Assembly: GCA_037138335.1 (NCBI GenBank)
Contig: JBAXIO010000017.1
Span: forward strand, 1 to 64,000
DNA length: 64,000 nucleotides
Direction: 5' to 3'
From: CAIRDP01 sp037138335
GTDB lineage: Bacteria > Bacteroidota > Bacteroidia > Bacteroidales > FEN-979
Shown piece after piece: positions 56,563-64,000 of this stretch (position 1 is its first letter; each line of letters starts with the position of its first letter). A program made the position numbers and the translations under genes. Under the pieces are notes generated by a model, which ran no database searches, had not been told where the DNA came from, and saw only the letters and a program-made list of their open reading frames with translations.

Positions 56563-58926
56563 ATGACCGATAGAATAAAGAGATTGAGGGAGCAGAGCCT
56601 CAATGCTGTGAACTGCATAAGTGCCGAACGTGCGGTACTCATTACTGAATTTTACGAATCAGGGATCGACAGGCAGGTTTCTGTGCCGGTATGCAGGGCA
56701 ATGGGCTTAGACCATATTCTCAGCCATAAAGCCATCTGCATCAACGACGGAGAGCTCATTGTCGGCGAGAGGGGGCCTTCCCCAAAAGCCTGTCCGACTT
56801 ATCCCGAAATATGCCTGCACAGCCTTGAAGACCTTGAAATTCTTGATACCCGAAAAAAAGTTTCATTTAAGGTCGATGATGAAGTCCGCAGTGTTTATGC
56901 CGGTAAAATTATCCCTTTCTGGACAGGGCACAGCAACCGCGAACGGATCATGAACGCTTTGCCTACAGAATGGCTGGCTGCATACAGGGCCGGAGTTTTT
57001 ACTGAATTCCAGGAACAAAGGGCGCCCGGGCATACCGTGCTGGGAAGCAAGATATACCGCCTTGGCATGAATGATCTTATGAAACAGGTCAGGGAAGAAA
57101 TTACCAAACTTGATTTCCTTGGTGATGCCTTTGCCTTTGAAAAGAGGGAGGAACTGAAAGCCATGGAGATCGCGGCCAATGCCCTGGTAAAATTTGCGGA
57201 ACGGTATGCTATGGAACTTGAGAGTCTCGCAAATGAGGAAAACGATGAGTCGAGGAAATCTGAATTGCTGAACATGGCCGCCATAAGCCGCCATGTTCCT
57301 GCCGATGCTCCCCGTACCCTGCACGAAGCCCTTCAATATTACTGGTTTGTCCACCTGGCCGTCATCACCGAATTAAACCCGTGGGATTCCTTTAACCCCG
57401 GCCGGCTTGACCAGCACCTCCTGCCCTTTTTCAGGAAGGACATTCAGGAAGGCTTGATAACAAGGGATACTGCGGTTGAACTTCTCCAAAACTTCTGGAT
57501 CAAATTCAACAACCACCCTGCCCCACCGAAAGTCGGGGTTACGGCCCTTGAAAGCAATACATATACCGATTTCTGCCTGATCAACCTGGGTGGTGTAAAA
57601 CCCGACGGATCGGATGCCGTTAACGAACTTACATATATCCTTCTCGATGTTATCGAGGAAATGAGGCTGCTTCAGCCCAGTTCCATGGTACAGGTAAGCA
57701 AAAAAAATCCCGAAAATTTTATCAGGAGAACCCTGCAGATCACAAAAACGGGATTCGGACAGCCTTCTTTTTTTAATACAGATGCTATCATCCAGGAGCT
57801 CGTCAGGCAGGGCAAGCAACTTGAAGATGCAAGGAACGGGGGCGCCAGCGGCTGTGTTGAAGCCGGGGCCTTTGGTACCGAAGCCTATATACTTTCGGGC
57901 TATTTCAACCTGGTAAAGGTTCTGGAACTTACCCTGAACAACGGGTTCGATAAGCGTACAAATAAGCAGGCAGGTATGAGAACCGGCGATCCCGAACTGT
58001 TCATCTCCTTTGAAGAACTGATGAACGCCTTTGAGCAGCAGCTTCAATATCTTACGGCTGTTAAAATGAGGGGAAATAATATGATCCACAGGATCTTTGC
58101 TGATTTCATGCCGGTACCTTTCCTGAGCCTGCTCATAGATGACTGCATAACCAACGGCAGGGATTATAATGCAGGAGGTGCAAGATACAATACCACATAC
58201 ATCCAGGGCGTAGGTCTCGGAAGCCTCACCGACTCGCTTACCGCAATCAAATACCATGTCTTTGAAAAGAAGACTATTTCCATGAGCGGCCTGCTCAAGG
58301 CTCTTGCAGCTGATTTTGAGAACTTCGAAGAATTCAGGAAGGAACTGGTATACCATACACCCAAATACGGGAATGATGACGATTATGCCGATGACCAGGC
58401 CCGGCTTGTATTCCGCATGTTTTTTGATGCCGTCGACGGAAGGCCTACTTCCATAGGAGGAATTCACAGGATCAATATGCTGCCGACGACCTCGCATGTT
58501 TACTTTGGCAGCGTTATCGGGGCCCTGCCTGATGGCAGAAAAGCTAAACAGCCCCTTTCGGAAGGGATCTCACCTTTCCAGGGCGCCGATCACAAAGGCC
58601 CTACGGCAGTGCTGAAATCGGCTTCCAAGATCGATCACCTTCTCACCGGGGGCACCCTGCTTAACCAGAAATTCGCCCCCTCCTTCTTTGAAGGAGATGA
58701 AGCGATCAACAAGCTTACCAGCCTGATACGTGCATATTTCAGAATGGACGGGCACCATATCCAGTTCAATGTTGTGTCAGCGGAAACCCTGAAGGATGCA
58801 CAAAAACATCCCGAGAAACACAGGGACCTGATTGTACGTGTTGCCGGGTACAGCGATTACTTTAATGACCTGGGGGAAGATCTTCAGAATGAGATTATCA
58901 GGAGGACAGAACACGAAGGATTTTAA
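56563..58926 (+). CDS. hypD: glycyl radical enzyme, trans-4-hydroxy-L-proline dehydratase-like
   Basis: A 787-residue GRE. The thiyl-radical Cys431 and catalytic Glu433 are in GGASGCVEAG, and the glycyl radical Gly762 is in VRVAGYSDYF near the C-terminus. The flanking sequence 'FGTEAYILSGYFN', 'TPEYPEICLHSLEDLE'-like N-terminal block and overall length agree with HypD-type dehydratases rather than pyruvate formate-lyase (which has a Cys-Cys pair) or choline lyase. HypD converts trans-4-hydroxyproline to pyrroline-5-carboxylate, which ProC reduces to proline; proC is not in the window. An activase gene precedes it. Assignment depends on remembered sequence similarity, so it is probable, not certain. 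Confidence 0.78.
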   Translation: MTDRIKRLREQSLNAVNCISAERAVLITEFYESGIDRQVSVPVCRAMGLDHILSHKAICINDGELIVGERGPSPKACPTYPEICLHSLEDLEILDTRKKVSFKVDDEVRSVYAGKIIPFWTGHSNRERIMNALPTEWLAAYRAGVFTEFQEQRAPGHTVLGSKIYRLGMNDLMKQVREEITKLDFLGDAFAFEKREELKAMEIAANALVKFAERYAMELESLANEENDESRKSELLNMAAISRHVPADAPRTLHEALQYYWFVHLAVITELNPWDSFNPGRLDQHLLPFFRKDIQEGLITRDTAVELLQNFWIKFNNHPAPPKVGVTALESNTYTDFCLINLGGVKPDGSDAVNELTYILLDVIEEMRLLQPSSMVQVSKKNPENFIRRTLQITKTGFGQPSFFNTDAIIQELVRQGKQLEDARNGGASGCVEAGAFGTEAYILSGYFNLVKVLELTLNNGFDKRTNKQAGMRTGDPELFISFEELMNAFEQQLQYLTAVKMRGNNMIHRIFADFMPVPFLSLLIDDCITNGRDYNAGGARYNTTYIQGVGLGSLTDSLTAIKYHVFEKKTISMSGLLKALAADFENFEEFRKELVYHTPKYGNDDDYADDQARLVFRMFFDAVDGRPTSIGGIHRINMLPTTSHVYFGSVIGALPDGRKAKQPLSEGISPFQGADHKGPTAVLKSASKIDHLLTGGTLLNQKFAPSFFEGDEAINKLTSLIRAYFRMDGHHIQFNVVSAETLKDAQKHPEKHRDLIVRVAGYSDYFNDLGEDLQNEIIRRTEHEGF

Positions 58927-58959
58927 TTTAATCCGGCAGTGGCCGGCAATTCAAAGGAT

Positions 58960-61371
58960 ATGAGAAAAATAACCAGAATCGTTTCAGACCTTTTGTCAGC
59001 GGCCTGCTTCTTACTGTTCAGCATCCAGGGACTGTCAGCCCAGGATATGTTCATGGGAAATTTCAAGTCGATGACGCATTCGGGCCCCTCGGTAATCATC
59101 AAGGCTGGCAATGCGGTCGTCGGGGTCACATACTACTCCCCTGGGATTATCCGCATCAGGATTGACAAGGATCTCAGCGCTTCTGATTTTTCCTATGCCG
59201 TGGTTGCAAAACCTTTACCCGGCGGTTTCGATGTCAAGGAGAGTCCTGAAAAGATTATACTTTCCACAGATTCACTAAAGATTGAAATACAGAAGAATCC
59301 CATCCGCATACAAATAAAAAATAAAACCGGCAGGGTCCTCTCGGAAGAATATGCCCCGTTTGGCACAGGATGGCAGGGGCCTGAAATCACATGTTACCGC
59401 AGGCTTTTTCCCGATGAGAAATTTATCGGGCTGGGTGAAAAAACCGGGAACCTGAACAGGCGCGACAATAAATACGAGATGTGGAACTCCGATGTGCCTG
59501 CATATGCTGCCAATGCCGACCCTCTGTATGTAAGCATACCTTTTTTCATTGGCATACACGACAGCCTGACTTACGGGATCTTCCTCGATAATTCTTCCCG
59601 TACAAAGTTTGATTTTGCCGCCTCCACCGACAATCGTTTCAGCCGTTTCTCCGTTGCAGAAGGCGAGCTGAATTATTATTTTTTCGGGGCATCCACTGTT
59701 GCCGGGATACTTCAAGATTATACCTGGCTGACCGGCCGCACTCCCCTTCCCCCATACTGGAGCCTTGGTTTCCAGCAGTCCAGGTGGAGCTATTATCCTG
59801 ATACGGAGGTTCTTGATGTAGCCCGGCAATTCAGGGCCAAGAAGATCCCCTGCGATATGATCTATCTCGACATCGACTACATGGATGCCTATAAGATCTT
59901 TACCTGGAACCCCAAAGGGTTTGCTGATCCCAAAGCCCTTATCTCGGAACTCAGGGCCATGGGCTTTCATCTTGGAACCATTGTGGATCCGGGGATTAAA
60001 GTCGAACCAGGGTATTTTGCCTATGATGAAGGCCTGAAAAATGATTATTTTGTCAAGTACCCCGACGGGGTGAAGTATATCGGGAGCGTTTGGCCCGGGA
60101 GGTGCCATTTTCCTGATTTCACCATTGAAGCAGTCAGGCAATGGTGGGGATCATCCTTTAAGCATCTTGTAGATCCCGGTGTTGAAGGGTTCTGGAACGA
60201 TATGAATGAACCCTCGGCCTGGGGGCAGAATATTCCCGACATTGTTCATTTTGATTTTGACGGGCATGGGGCCAGTATGAAACAAGCCCATAATGTATAC
60301 GGGCTTAATATGTCGCGCGCGACCTATGAAGGAACAAAAAAACTACTGAACGGCAAACGCCCCTTTGTCCTCACCCGTGCAGGATATGCCGGGATACAGA
60401 GATATTCGGCCGTATGGACAGGCGACAACGTTGCAAGCGATGAACACATGCTGTTGTCGGCAAGAATGGTAAACAGCCTGGGGCTTTCGGGTCTCAGCTT
60501 CGTAGGACCCGATATGGGAGGCTTTATGGAATCTCCTTCCAAGGAGTTATTCCTGCGCTGGATGTCCATGGGGGTCTATACACCGTTCTTCAGGAACCAT
60601 GCGGCCAAAGGGACGAACAGGAAAGAACCCTGGTCGCTGGGTGAGGGGGTTGAGGAAACTTCGATTAAGCTTATCTCCCAGCGGTACCGCCTGCTGCCGT
60701 ATATTTATTCGGCATTTTATACTTCGACTCAAAATGGATTGCCTGTCGCAAGGAGCCTGGCAATAAACTATACTAACGATGAAAAGATCTGGTGGTGGAA
60801 ATACCAGGAAGAATACCTTTTTGGCGATAACCTTCTGATCGCGCCGGTTTCCAGCACTCAGAACCTGGCCAGGGTCTATCTTCCCGAAGGCGGCTGGTAC
60901 CGGCTTTCAAGCGGTGATTTTTACAGGGGCAAACAGGAAGTGAATGTTGAAGCCCCCCTTGATGACCTTCCTGTATTTGTGAAAGCATCAGGCATTATCC
61001 CGATGCAATCGGTGATCCAGAACACATCTGAAAAACCCTCCGACACCCTGGACCTGCATATTTATGCAGGTAGAAATACCAGTAGTTTTGTTTATTACGA
61101 GGATGACGGACAAACCTATAATTATGAGAACGGATCGTATTGCAAACGTGTTATCACGTTTAACCCTGCAGGGAAAACCCTTGTGATCGGAAAGGCCGAG
61201 GGGACCTTTATATCGAAATTCACAAAGCTGAAACTTGTATTGCATGCATTCCCCGGTTTATCACGTCTCAGGCTGAACAGCAACGAAATTCCCGTTCAGA
61301 AATCGGATCATTTTGTGCAATCAGCTGTAATTTCCATGAATCAGGATGAATTAAACATACATTTTGAGTAA
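58960..61371 (+). CDS. secreted GH31 alpha-glucosidase
   Basis: Exported enzyme of 803 residues from the ATG at 58960 (GTG at 58939 is a weaker option, lying before the signal peptide). The GH31 catalytic site is visible: nucleophile D414 in FWNDMNEPS and acid/base D489 in WTGDN, with 'GFQQSRWSYYPD' and 'DIDYMDAYKIFTWNPKGF' upstream, and C-terminal beta domains after about 640. It cleaves terminal alpha-linked glucose (or a related hexose) from oligosaccharides in the periplasm or outside. It lies 33 bp after the GRE gene and 3 bp before an MFS transporter gene. Confidence 0.93.
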   Translation: MRKITRIVSDLLSAACFLLFSIQGLSAQDMFMGNFKSMTHSGPSVIIKAGNAVVGVTYYSPGIIRIRIDKDLSASDFSYAVVAKPLPGGFDVKESPEKIILSTDSLKIEIQKNPIRIQIKNKTGRVLSEEYAPFGTGWQGPEITCYRRLFPDEKFIGLGEKTGNLNRRDNKYEMWNSDVPAYAANADPLYVSIPFFIGIHDSLTYGIFLDNSSRTKFDFAASTDNRFSRFSVAEGELNYYFFGASTVAGILQDYTWLTGRTPLPPYWSLGFQQSRWSYYPDTEVLDVARQFRAKKIPCDMIYLDIDYMDAYKIFTWNPKGFADPKALISELRAMGFHLGTIVDPGIKVEPGYFAYDEGLKNDYFVKYPDGVKYIGSVWPGRCHFPDFTIEAVRQWWGSSFKHLVDPGVEGFWNDMNEPSAWGQNIPDIVHFDFDGHGASMKQAHNVYGLNMSRATYEGTKKLLNGKRPFVLTRAGYAGIQRYSAVWTGDNVASDEHMLLSARMVNSLGLSGLSFVGPDMGGFMESPSKELFLRWMSMGVYTPFFRNHAAKGTNRKEPWSLGEGVEETSIKLISQRYRLLPYIYSAFYTSTQNGLPVARSLAINYTNDEKIWWWKYQEEYLFGDNLLIAPVSSTQNLARVYLPEGGWYRLSSGDFYRGKQEVNVEAPLDDLPVFVKASGIIPMQSVIQNTSEKPSDTLDLHIYAGRNTSSFVYYEDDGQTYNYENGSYCKRVITFNPAGKTLVIGKAEGTFISKFTKLKLVLHAFPGLSRLRLNSNEIPVQKSDHFVQSAVISMNQDELNIHFE

Positions 61372-61374
61372 GAC

Positions 61375-62544
61375 ATGGTTCCTGGTAATCATCATGTAAG
61401 AAAAACACCTTTTGCCTTATATACGGCTTTTTTTACCGCAGGCCTTATTGAAATCCTTTTCCCAAGGCTAAACTGGCAGATAAGTTTCCTTTACCTTGAT
61501 GCATATTACCTGCGTATACTCACTTTTGCAGGTCTTATAATACTCTCCCTCCTATCGGTTGCTTTTGGTTTGCTGAAGCCGTCGGGGAACAAACGCCGTA
61601 AACTTTTAATTGGAATTCTTGTTGTACTCACCGGACTGCTTATTCCACTGATAAACATAAAATCGGTGAACGTTGTTTTGCTTGCCGACCTGTTTTTATT
61701 TTCGGGAAGCATGTTTATTCAGATTGCCGGACTTCAGGCGGTGTTTGTACCAGACGATAACACTAAGAATGCACAGAGGATAGTGGCGGTTTACCTTGTT
61801 AAGTCGGCAGGGCTCATTGTTGGCCTGCTTATCCCCTCCCTTCTGCCCGGGACAGGAATATATGAAAGCAAACTGCTGCTGTTGTTGTCTGTCCTTATTC
61901 TTCTTTTATCACTGGCATTATTGTTCTTTCTCCCCTTCCCCGGGCAGGAAGAGGCAGGGTTGGGAAACCGGGGCAAAAACATCCTGGTAAAGCTTATTTC
62001 CGATAAATTTATTTTCCTGGTTCTGGGGGGGCTTATCGTGTATGCCGGGACAGAATACTGCCTGATTGAGATGATCCCATTTTATTTTTCAGAAACATTC
62101 GGGATAAAAATTATGCAAACGCTTATTCCCGGGGCAGGCATATTCATGTTTTCTTTTTTTGTGGGGAGATTGGCCTGTTTACTGATCATTGGAAGGATTA
62201 AACCTGAAATTGTTTTTCTCCTGAGCAGCCTGTTGTGCATTTTTGGTTTATTTACAATTTTCATAGGGCAAAAATACCTTTCGCTTGCAGCCTCGGTCAT
62301 GATAGGGCTCGGCGCTTCATGTATTTTTCCGCTGATGATCTACCTGGCTCTTAACCGGATACAGGAAGGAAGGATTGTATTGATTGGATTGATGATTGCG
62401 ACGATCCCTATCGGTGCATTATTCCCCTCCTTCATGTGGGCGGTAGCAGATTCGGTTTCAATCGCCATAAGTTTTGTTGTTCCTGTCTTCTGCATGTTTT
62501 ACATTACATGGATTGCAATCATGCAGGTAAGAAGGAGAGGATAA
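61375..62544 (+). CDS. MFS transporter
   Basis: A 389-residue inner-membrane protein with about 12 hydrophobic helices in two halves joined at about 180-200 (the 'FPGQEEAGLGNRGK' loop). It looks like the sugar/FucP-like branch of the major facilitator superfamily, but with no diagnostic motif, so the cargo is unknown. It starts 3 bp after the GH31 stop, suggesting uptake of the sugar freed by that alpha-glucosidase. Confidence 0.75.
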   Translation: MVPGNHHVRKTPFALYTAFFTAGLIEILFPRLNWQISFLYLDAYYLRILTFAGLIILSLLSVAFGLLKPSGNKRRKLLIGILVVLTGLLIPLINIKSVNVVLLADLFLFSGSMFIQIAGLQAVFVPDDNTKNAQRIVAVYLVKSAGLIVGLLIPSLLPGTGIYESKLLLLLSVLILLLSLALLFFLPFPGQEEAGLGNRGKNILVKLISDKFIFLVLGGLIVYAGTEYCLIEMIPFYFSETFGIKIMQTLIPGAGIFMFSFFVGRLACLLIIGRIKPEIVFLLSSLLCIFGLFTIFIGQKYLSLAASVMIGLGASCIFPLMIYLALNRIQEGRIVLIGLMIATIPIGALFPSFMWAVADSVSIAISFVVPVFCMFYITWIAIMQVRRRG

Positions 62545-62585
62545 TATCAGGCATCATGCTGAGAATCATTATTTAAGATGTTGAA

Positions 62586-64000
62586 ATGAGAAACCTGGTT
62601 TTAATTCCCTTGTCATTCATACTGCTGGCTTCAGCCGCCTGCCACAGAGGAGAGCATTTCCTTAAAGATCAAGCATACCGTAAAAAGGTTGATGCCCGGT
62701 ATGAGAAACAAAAACTTCTCGGGAAAAACCGTTATGAGCAAGTATTCAAAATTTCTGATCAGGAAATGCCCCTGAAAGAAAAGGAAGCCCTGCAATTCCT
62801 GCTTGCATATTCTTCCCTGAATGATATCGCCGACTATGATGGGGATTTCTTTTTAAAAAATGTCAGGTCTTCTTTTGCAGCCAGGGATACTTTTTCATGG
62901 GGGAAGACCCTGCCTGAGGAACTGTTTCGTCATTTCGTGCTCCCGATAAGGGTGAACAATGAAAACCTTGACACCTCACGCATGGTGTTTCTTGGCGAAT
63001 TGAAGGACAGGATCAGGAAGATGAGCATGAAAGATGCCGTGATCGAAGTCAACCATTGGTGCCATGAGAAAGTAACCTACAGGGGCAGTGATGACAGGAC
63101 ATCCTCTCCACTAGCCACGGTAAGGACCGCCTACGGACGTTGCGGGGAAGAATCGACATTTACGGTTGCTGCCCTGCGCTCTGTTTGTATCCCGGCCAGG
63201 CAATGTTACACTCCACGCTGGGCACATTCCGACGACAACCATGCATGGGTGGAGGTATGGATTGACGGGAAATGGAATTATATCGGAGCCTGTGAACCCG
63301 AGCCGGTTCCCGGGGTGGCCTGGTTTACAGCCCCGGCGAAAAGGGCCATGCTTGTCAGCACCAACGTTTTTGGCGATTACGAAGGTCTTGAGGATGTTTT
63401 ACTTAAAGATGAACGATATACCAGGATCAACATCCTGCCAAACTACGCTGTAACGAAGCGGATCTTTGTTTTGGTGAGGGATACATCGGGAAAACCAGCC
63501 GACAGCGCTGCAGTGGAATTTCAGTTGTACAATTACGCCGAGTTCTATCCTTTGCAAAGGACATATACTGATACTAAGGGCTTATGCAGCTTCCAGACCG
63601 GATTTGGGGACCTGATCGTTTGGGCTTCTAAAAACGGGAGATATGCTTTCAGGAAAATCACAGTAAAATCAGTCGACACGGTTGCCCTGGAAATATCATT
63701 GAAGCCGGGCAGGGAATACTGCCTGCAGGAAGATCTTGTTCCCCCTCCTGAAATCCCGCTTACTTTCGTTTTGCCTGACTCATTGAAAACTGCCAACACC
63801 AAAAGGCTTGATTTTGAAGATAAACTAAGGTCGGCTTATGAAGCAACATTCATAGACAGCTCAAAATCATACAGGATTGCCGCAACATTAAAACTGGATC
63901 CCGATACGCTTTGGCAATTCCTCAGGGAAAGCCGCGGCAATTACAGGACGATTATCGATTTTGCAGGCTCGGCCAGCAAATCCGGAAGGAACCTGCTGTT
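62586..64000 (+). CDS. transglutaminase-like lipoprotein, truncated by the window end
   Basis: The frame opens at ATG 62586 and runs to the last base, so the C-terminus is missing. A lipobox LLASAAC (Cys about 20) marks a lipoprotein. Residues about 125-260 are a transglutaminase-like (papain-fold) domain with the Cys in GRCGEES and His in NHAWVEVW; the expected Asp position reads GACEPEP, so Glu may replace it. A beta-sandwich domain follows (about 290-370, 'VRDTSGKPADSAAVEFQLYNY'). Such proteins occur near Bacteroidota glycan-breakdown genes; activity could be peptidase or transglutaminase. Position after the MFS gene by about 40 bp. Confidence 0.7.
   Translation, partial: MRNLVLIPLSFILLASAACHRGEHFLKDQAYRKKVDARYEKQKLLGKNRYEQVFKISDQEMPLKEKEALQFLLAYSSLNDIADYDGDFFLKNVRSSFAARDTFSWGKTLPEELFRHFVLPIRVNNENLDTSRMVFLGELKDRIRKMSMKDAVIEVNHWCHEKVTYRGSDDRTSSPLATVRTAYGRCGEESTFTVAALRSVCIPARQCYTPRWAHSDDNHAWVEVWIDGKWNYIGACEPEPVPGVAWFTAPAKRAMLVSTNVFGDYEGLEDVLLKDERYTRINILPNYAVTKRIFVLVRDTSGKPADSAAVEFQLYNYAEFYPLQRTYTDTKGLCSFQTGFGDLIVWASKNGRYAFRKITVKSVDTVALEISLKPGREYCLQEDLVPPPEIPLTFVLPDSLKTANTKRLDFEDKLRSAYEATFIDSSKSYRIAATLKLDPDTLWQFLRESRGNYRTIIDFAGSASKSGRNLL

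Noticed and set aside
57373..58497. 374-residue minus-strand frame inside the GRE gene
   Set aside because: Antisense to a gene with clear catalytic residues; a shadow of GC-rich codon positions.
59275..60141. 288-residue minus-strand frame inside the GH31 gene
   Set aside because: Antisense shadow; no recognisable motif.

Overview
The window looks like a chromosome segment of an uncultured, probably anaerobic Bacteroidota (Bacteroidales-like). The reasons are: -7 boxes of the TAnnTTTG type with no Shine-Dalgarno dependence, many signal-peptide and lipobox proteins, two proteins with type IX secretion (T9SS) C-terminal sorting domains, a TonB-dependent receptor next to a surface beta-propeller lipoprotein, the small DUF4295 protein beside L33, and glycan-degradation genes (GH2, GH92, GH31, several (alpha/alpha)6 enzymes). 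A glycyl radical enzyme and several radical SAM proteins point to anaerobic life. I see no tRNA, rRNA, CRISPR array, insertion sequence or prophage. Gene order and composition look uniform.

Layout. 0-4.1 kb: a DUF3089 lipase-like lipoprotein, an SRPBCC/GyrI-like protein, then a tight pair of an NAD-dependent epimerase/3beta-HSD-like enzyme and a steroid 5alpha-reductase-like membrane protein. 4.1-4.55 kb: the only long gene-free stretch, filled by heptanucleotide tandem arrays and inverted repeats. 4.5-9.6 kb: clpS and a Nudix gene diverge from a palindrome, followed by an overlapping surface-uptake operon (T9SS protein, TonB receptor, beta-propeller lipoprotein). 9.7-15 kb: small lipoprotein, thioesterase, MORN protein, then rimO, ftsY, DUF4295, rpmG, with xerD divergent. 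15-23 kb: SDR, class III aminotransferase, T9SS BNR protein, YncE-like protein, aat, secreted C1 peptidase, radical SAM protein. 23-36 kb: a translationally coupled operon of a HAD phosphatase and three large secreted (alpha/alpha)6 glycosidase-like proteins, then a CAP/SPOR protein, a TIM-barrel/SUMF1 fusion and a duplicated-domain lipoprotein. 36-44.5 kb: lone ABC membrane domain, ogt, Na+/solute symporter, metallophosphoesterase, M23 peptidase, and a three-gene operon of SDR, EXPERA/EBP-like protein and Old Yellow Enzyme. 44.5-64 kb: galM, ppk2, galK, beta-mannosidase, GH92 alpha-mannosidase, EamA transporter, M64 peptidase, GRE activase with a hydroxyproline-dehydratase-like GRE, GH31, MFS transporter and a truncated transglutaminase-like lipoprotein.

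How it fits together. The right half reads as host- or plant-glycoprotein scavenging: mannosidases, alpha-glucosidase, galactose entry (GalM, GalK), a secreted M64 peptidase, and hydroxyproline dehydration. The left half is mostly housekeeping (N-degron adaptor ClpS with Aat, FtsY, RimO, L33, XerD). The two most thought-provoking points are the pair of loci whose enzymes match steroid/sterol chemistry (5alpha-reductase, 3beta-HSD-like, Old Yellow Enzyme, EBP-like isomerase, SDR) and the three-gene (alpha/alpha)6 glycosidase operon. A TonB receptor that seems to lack any ATG, GTG or TTG start able to encode its signal peptide, and a recurring family of intergenic heptamer arrays, are also notable.
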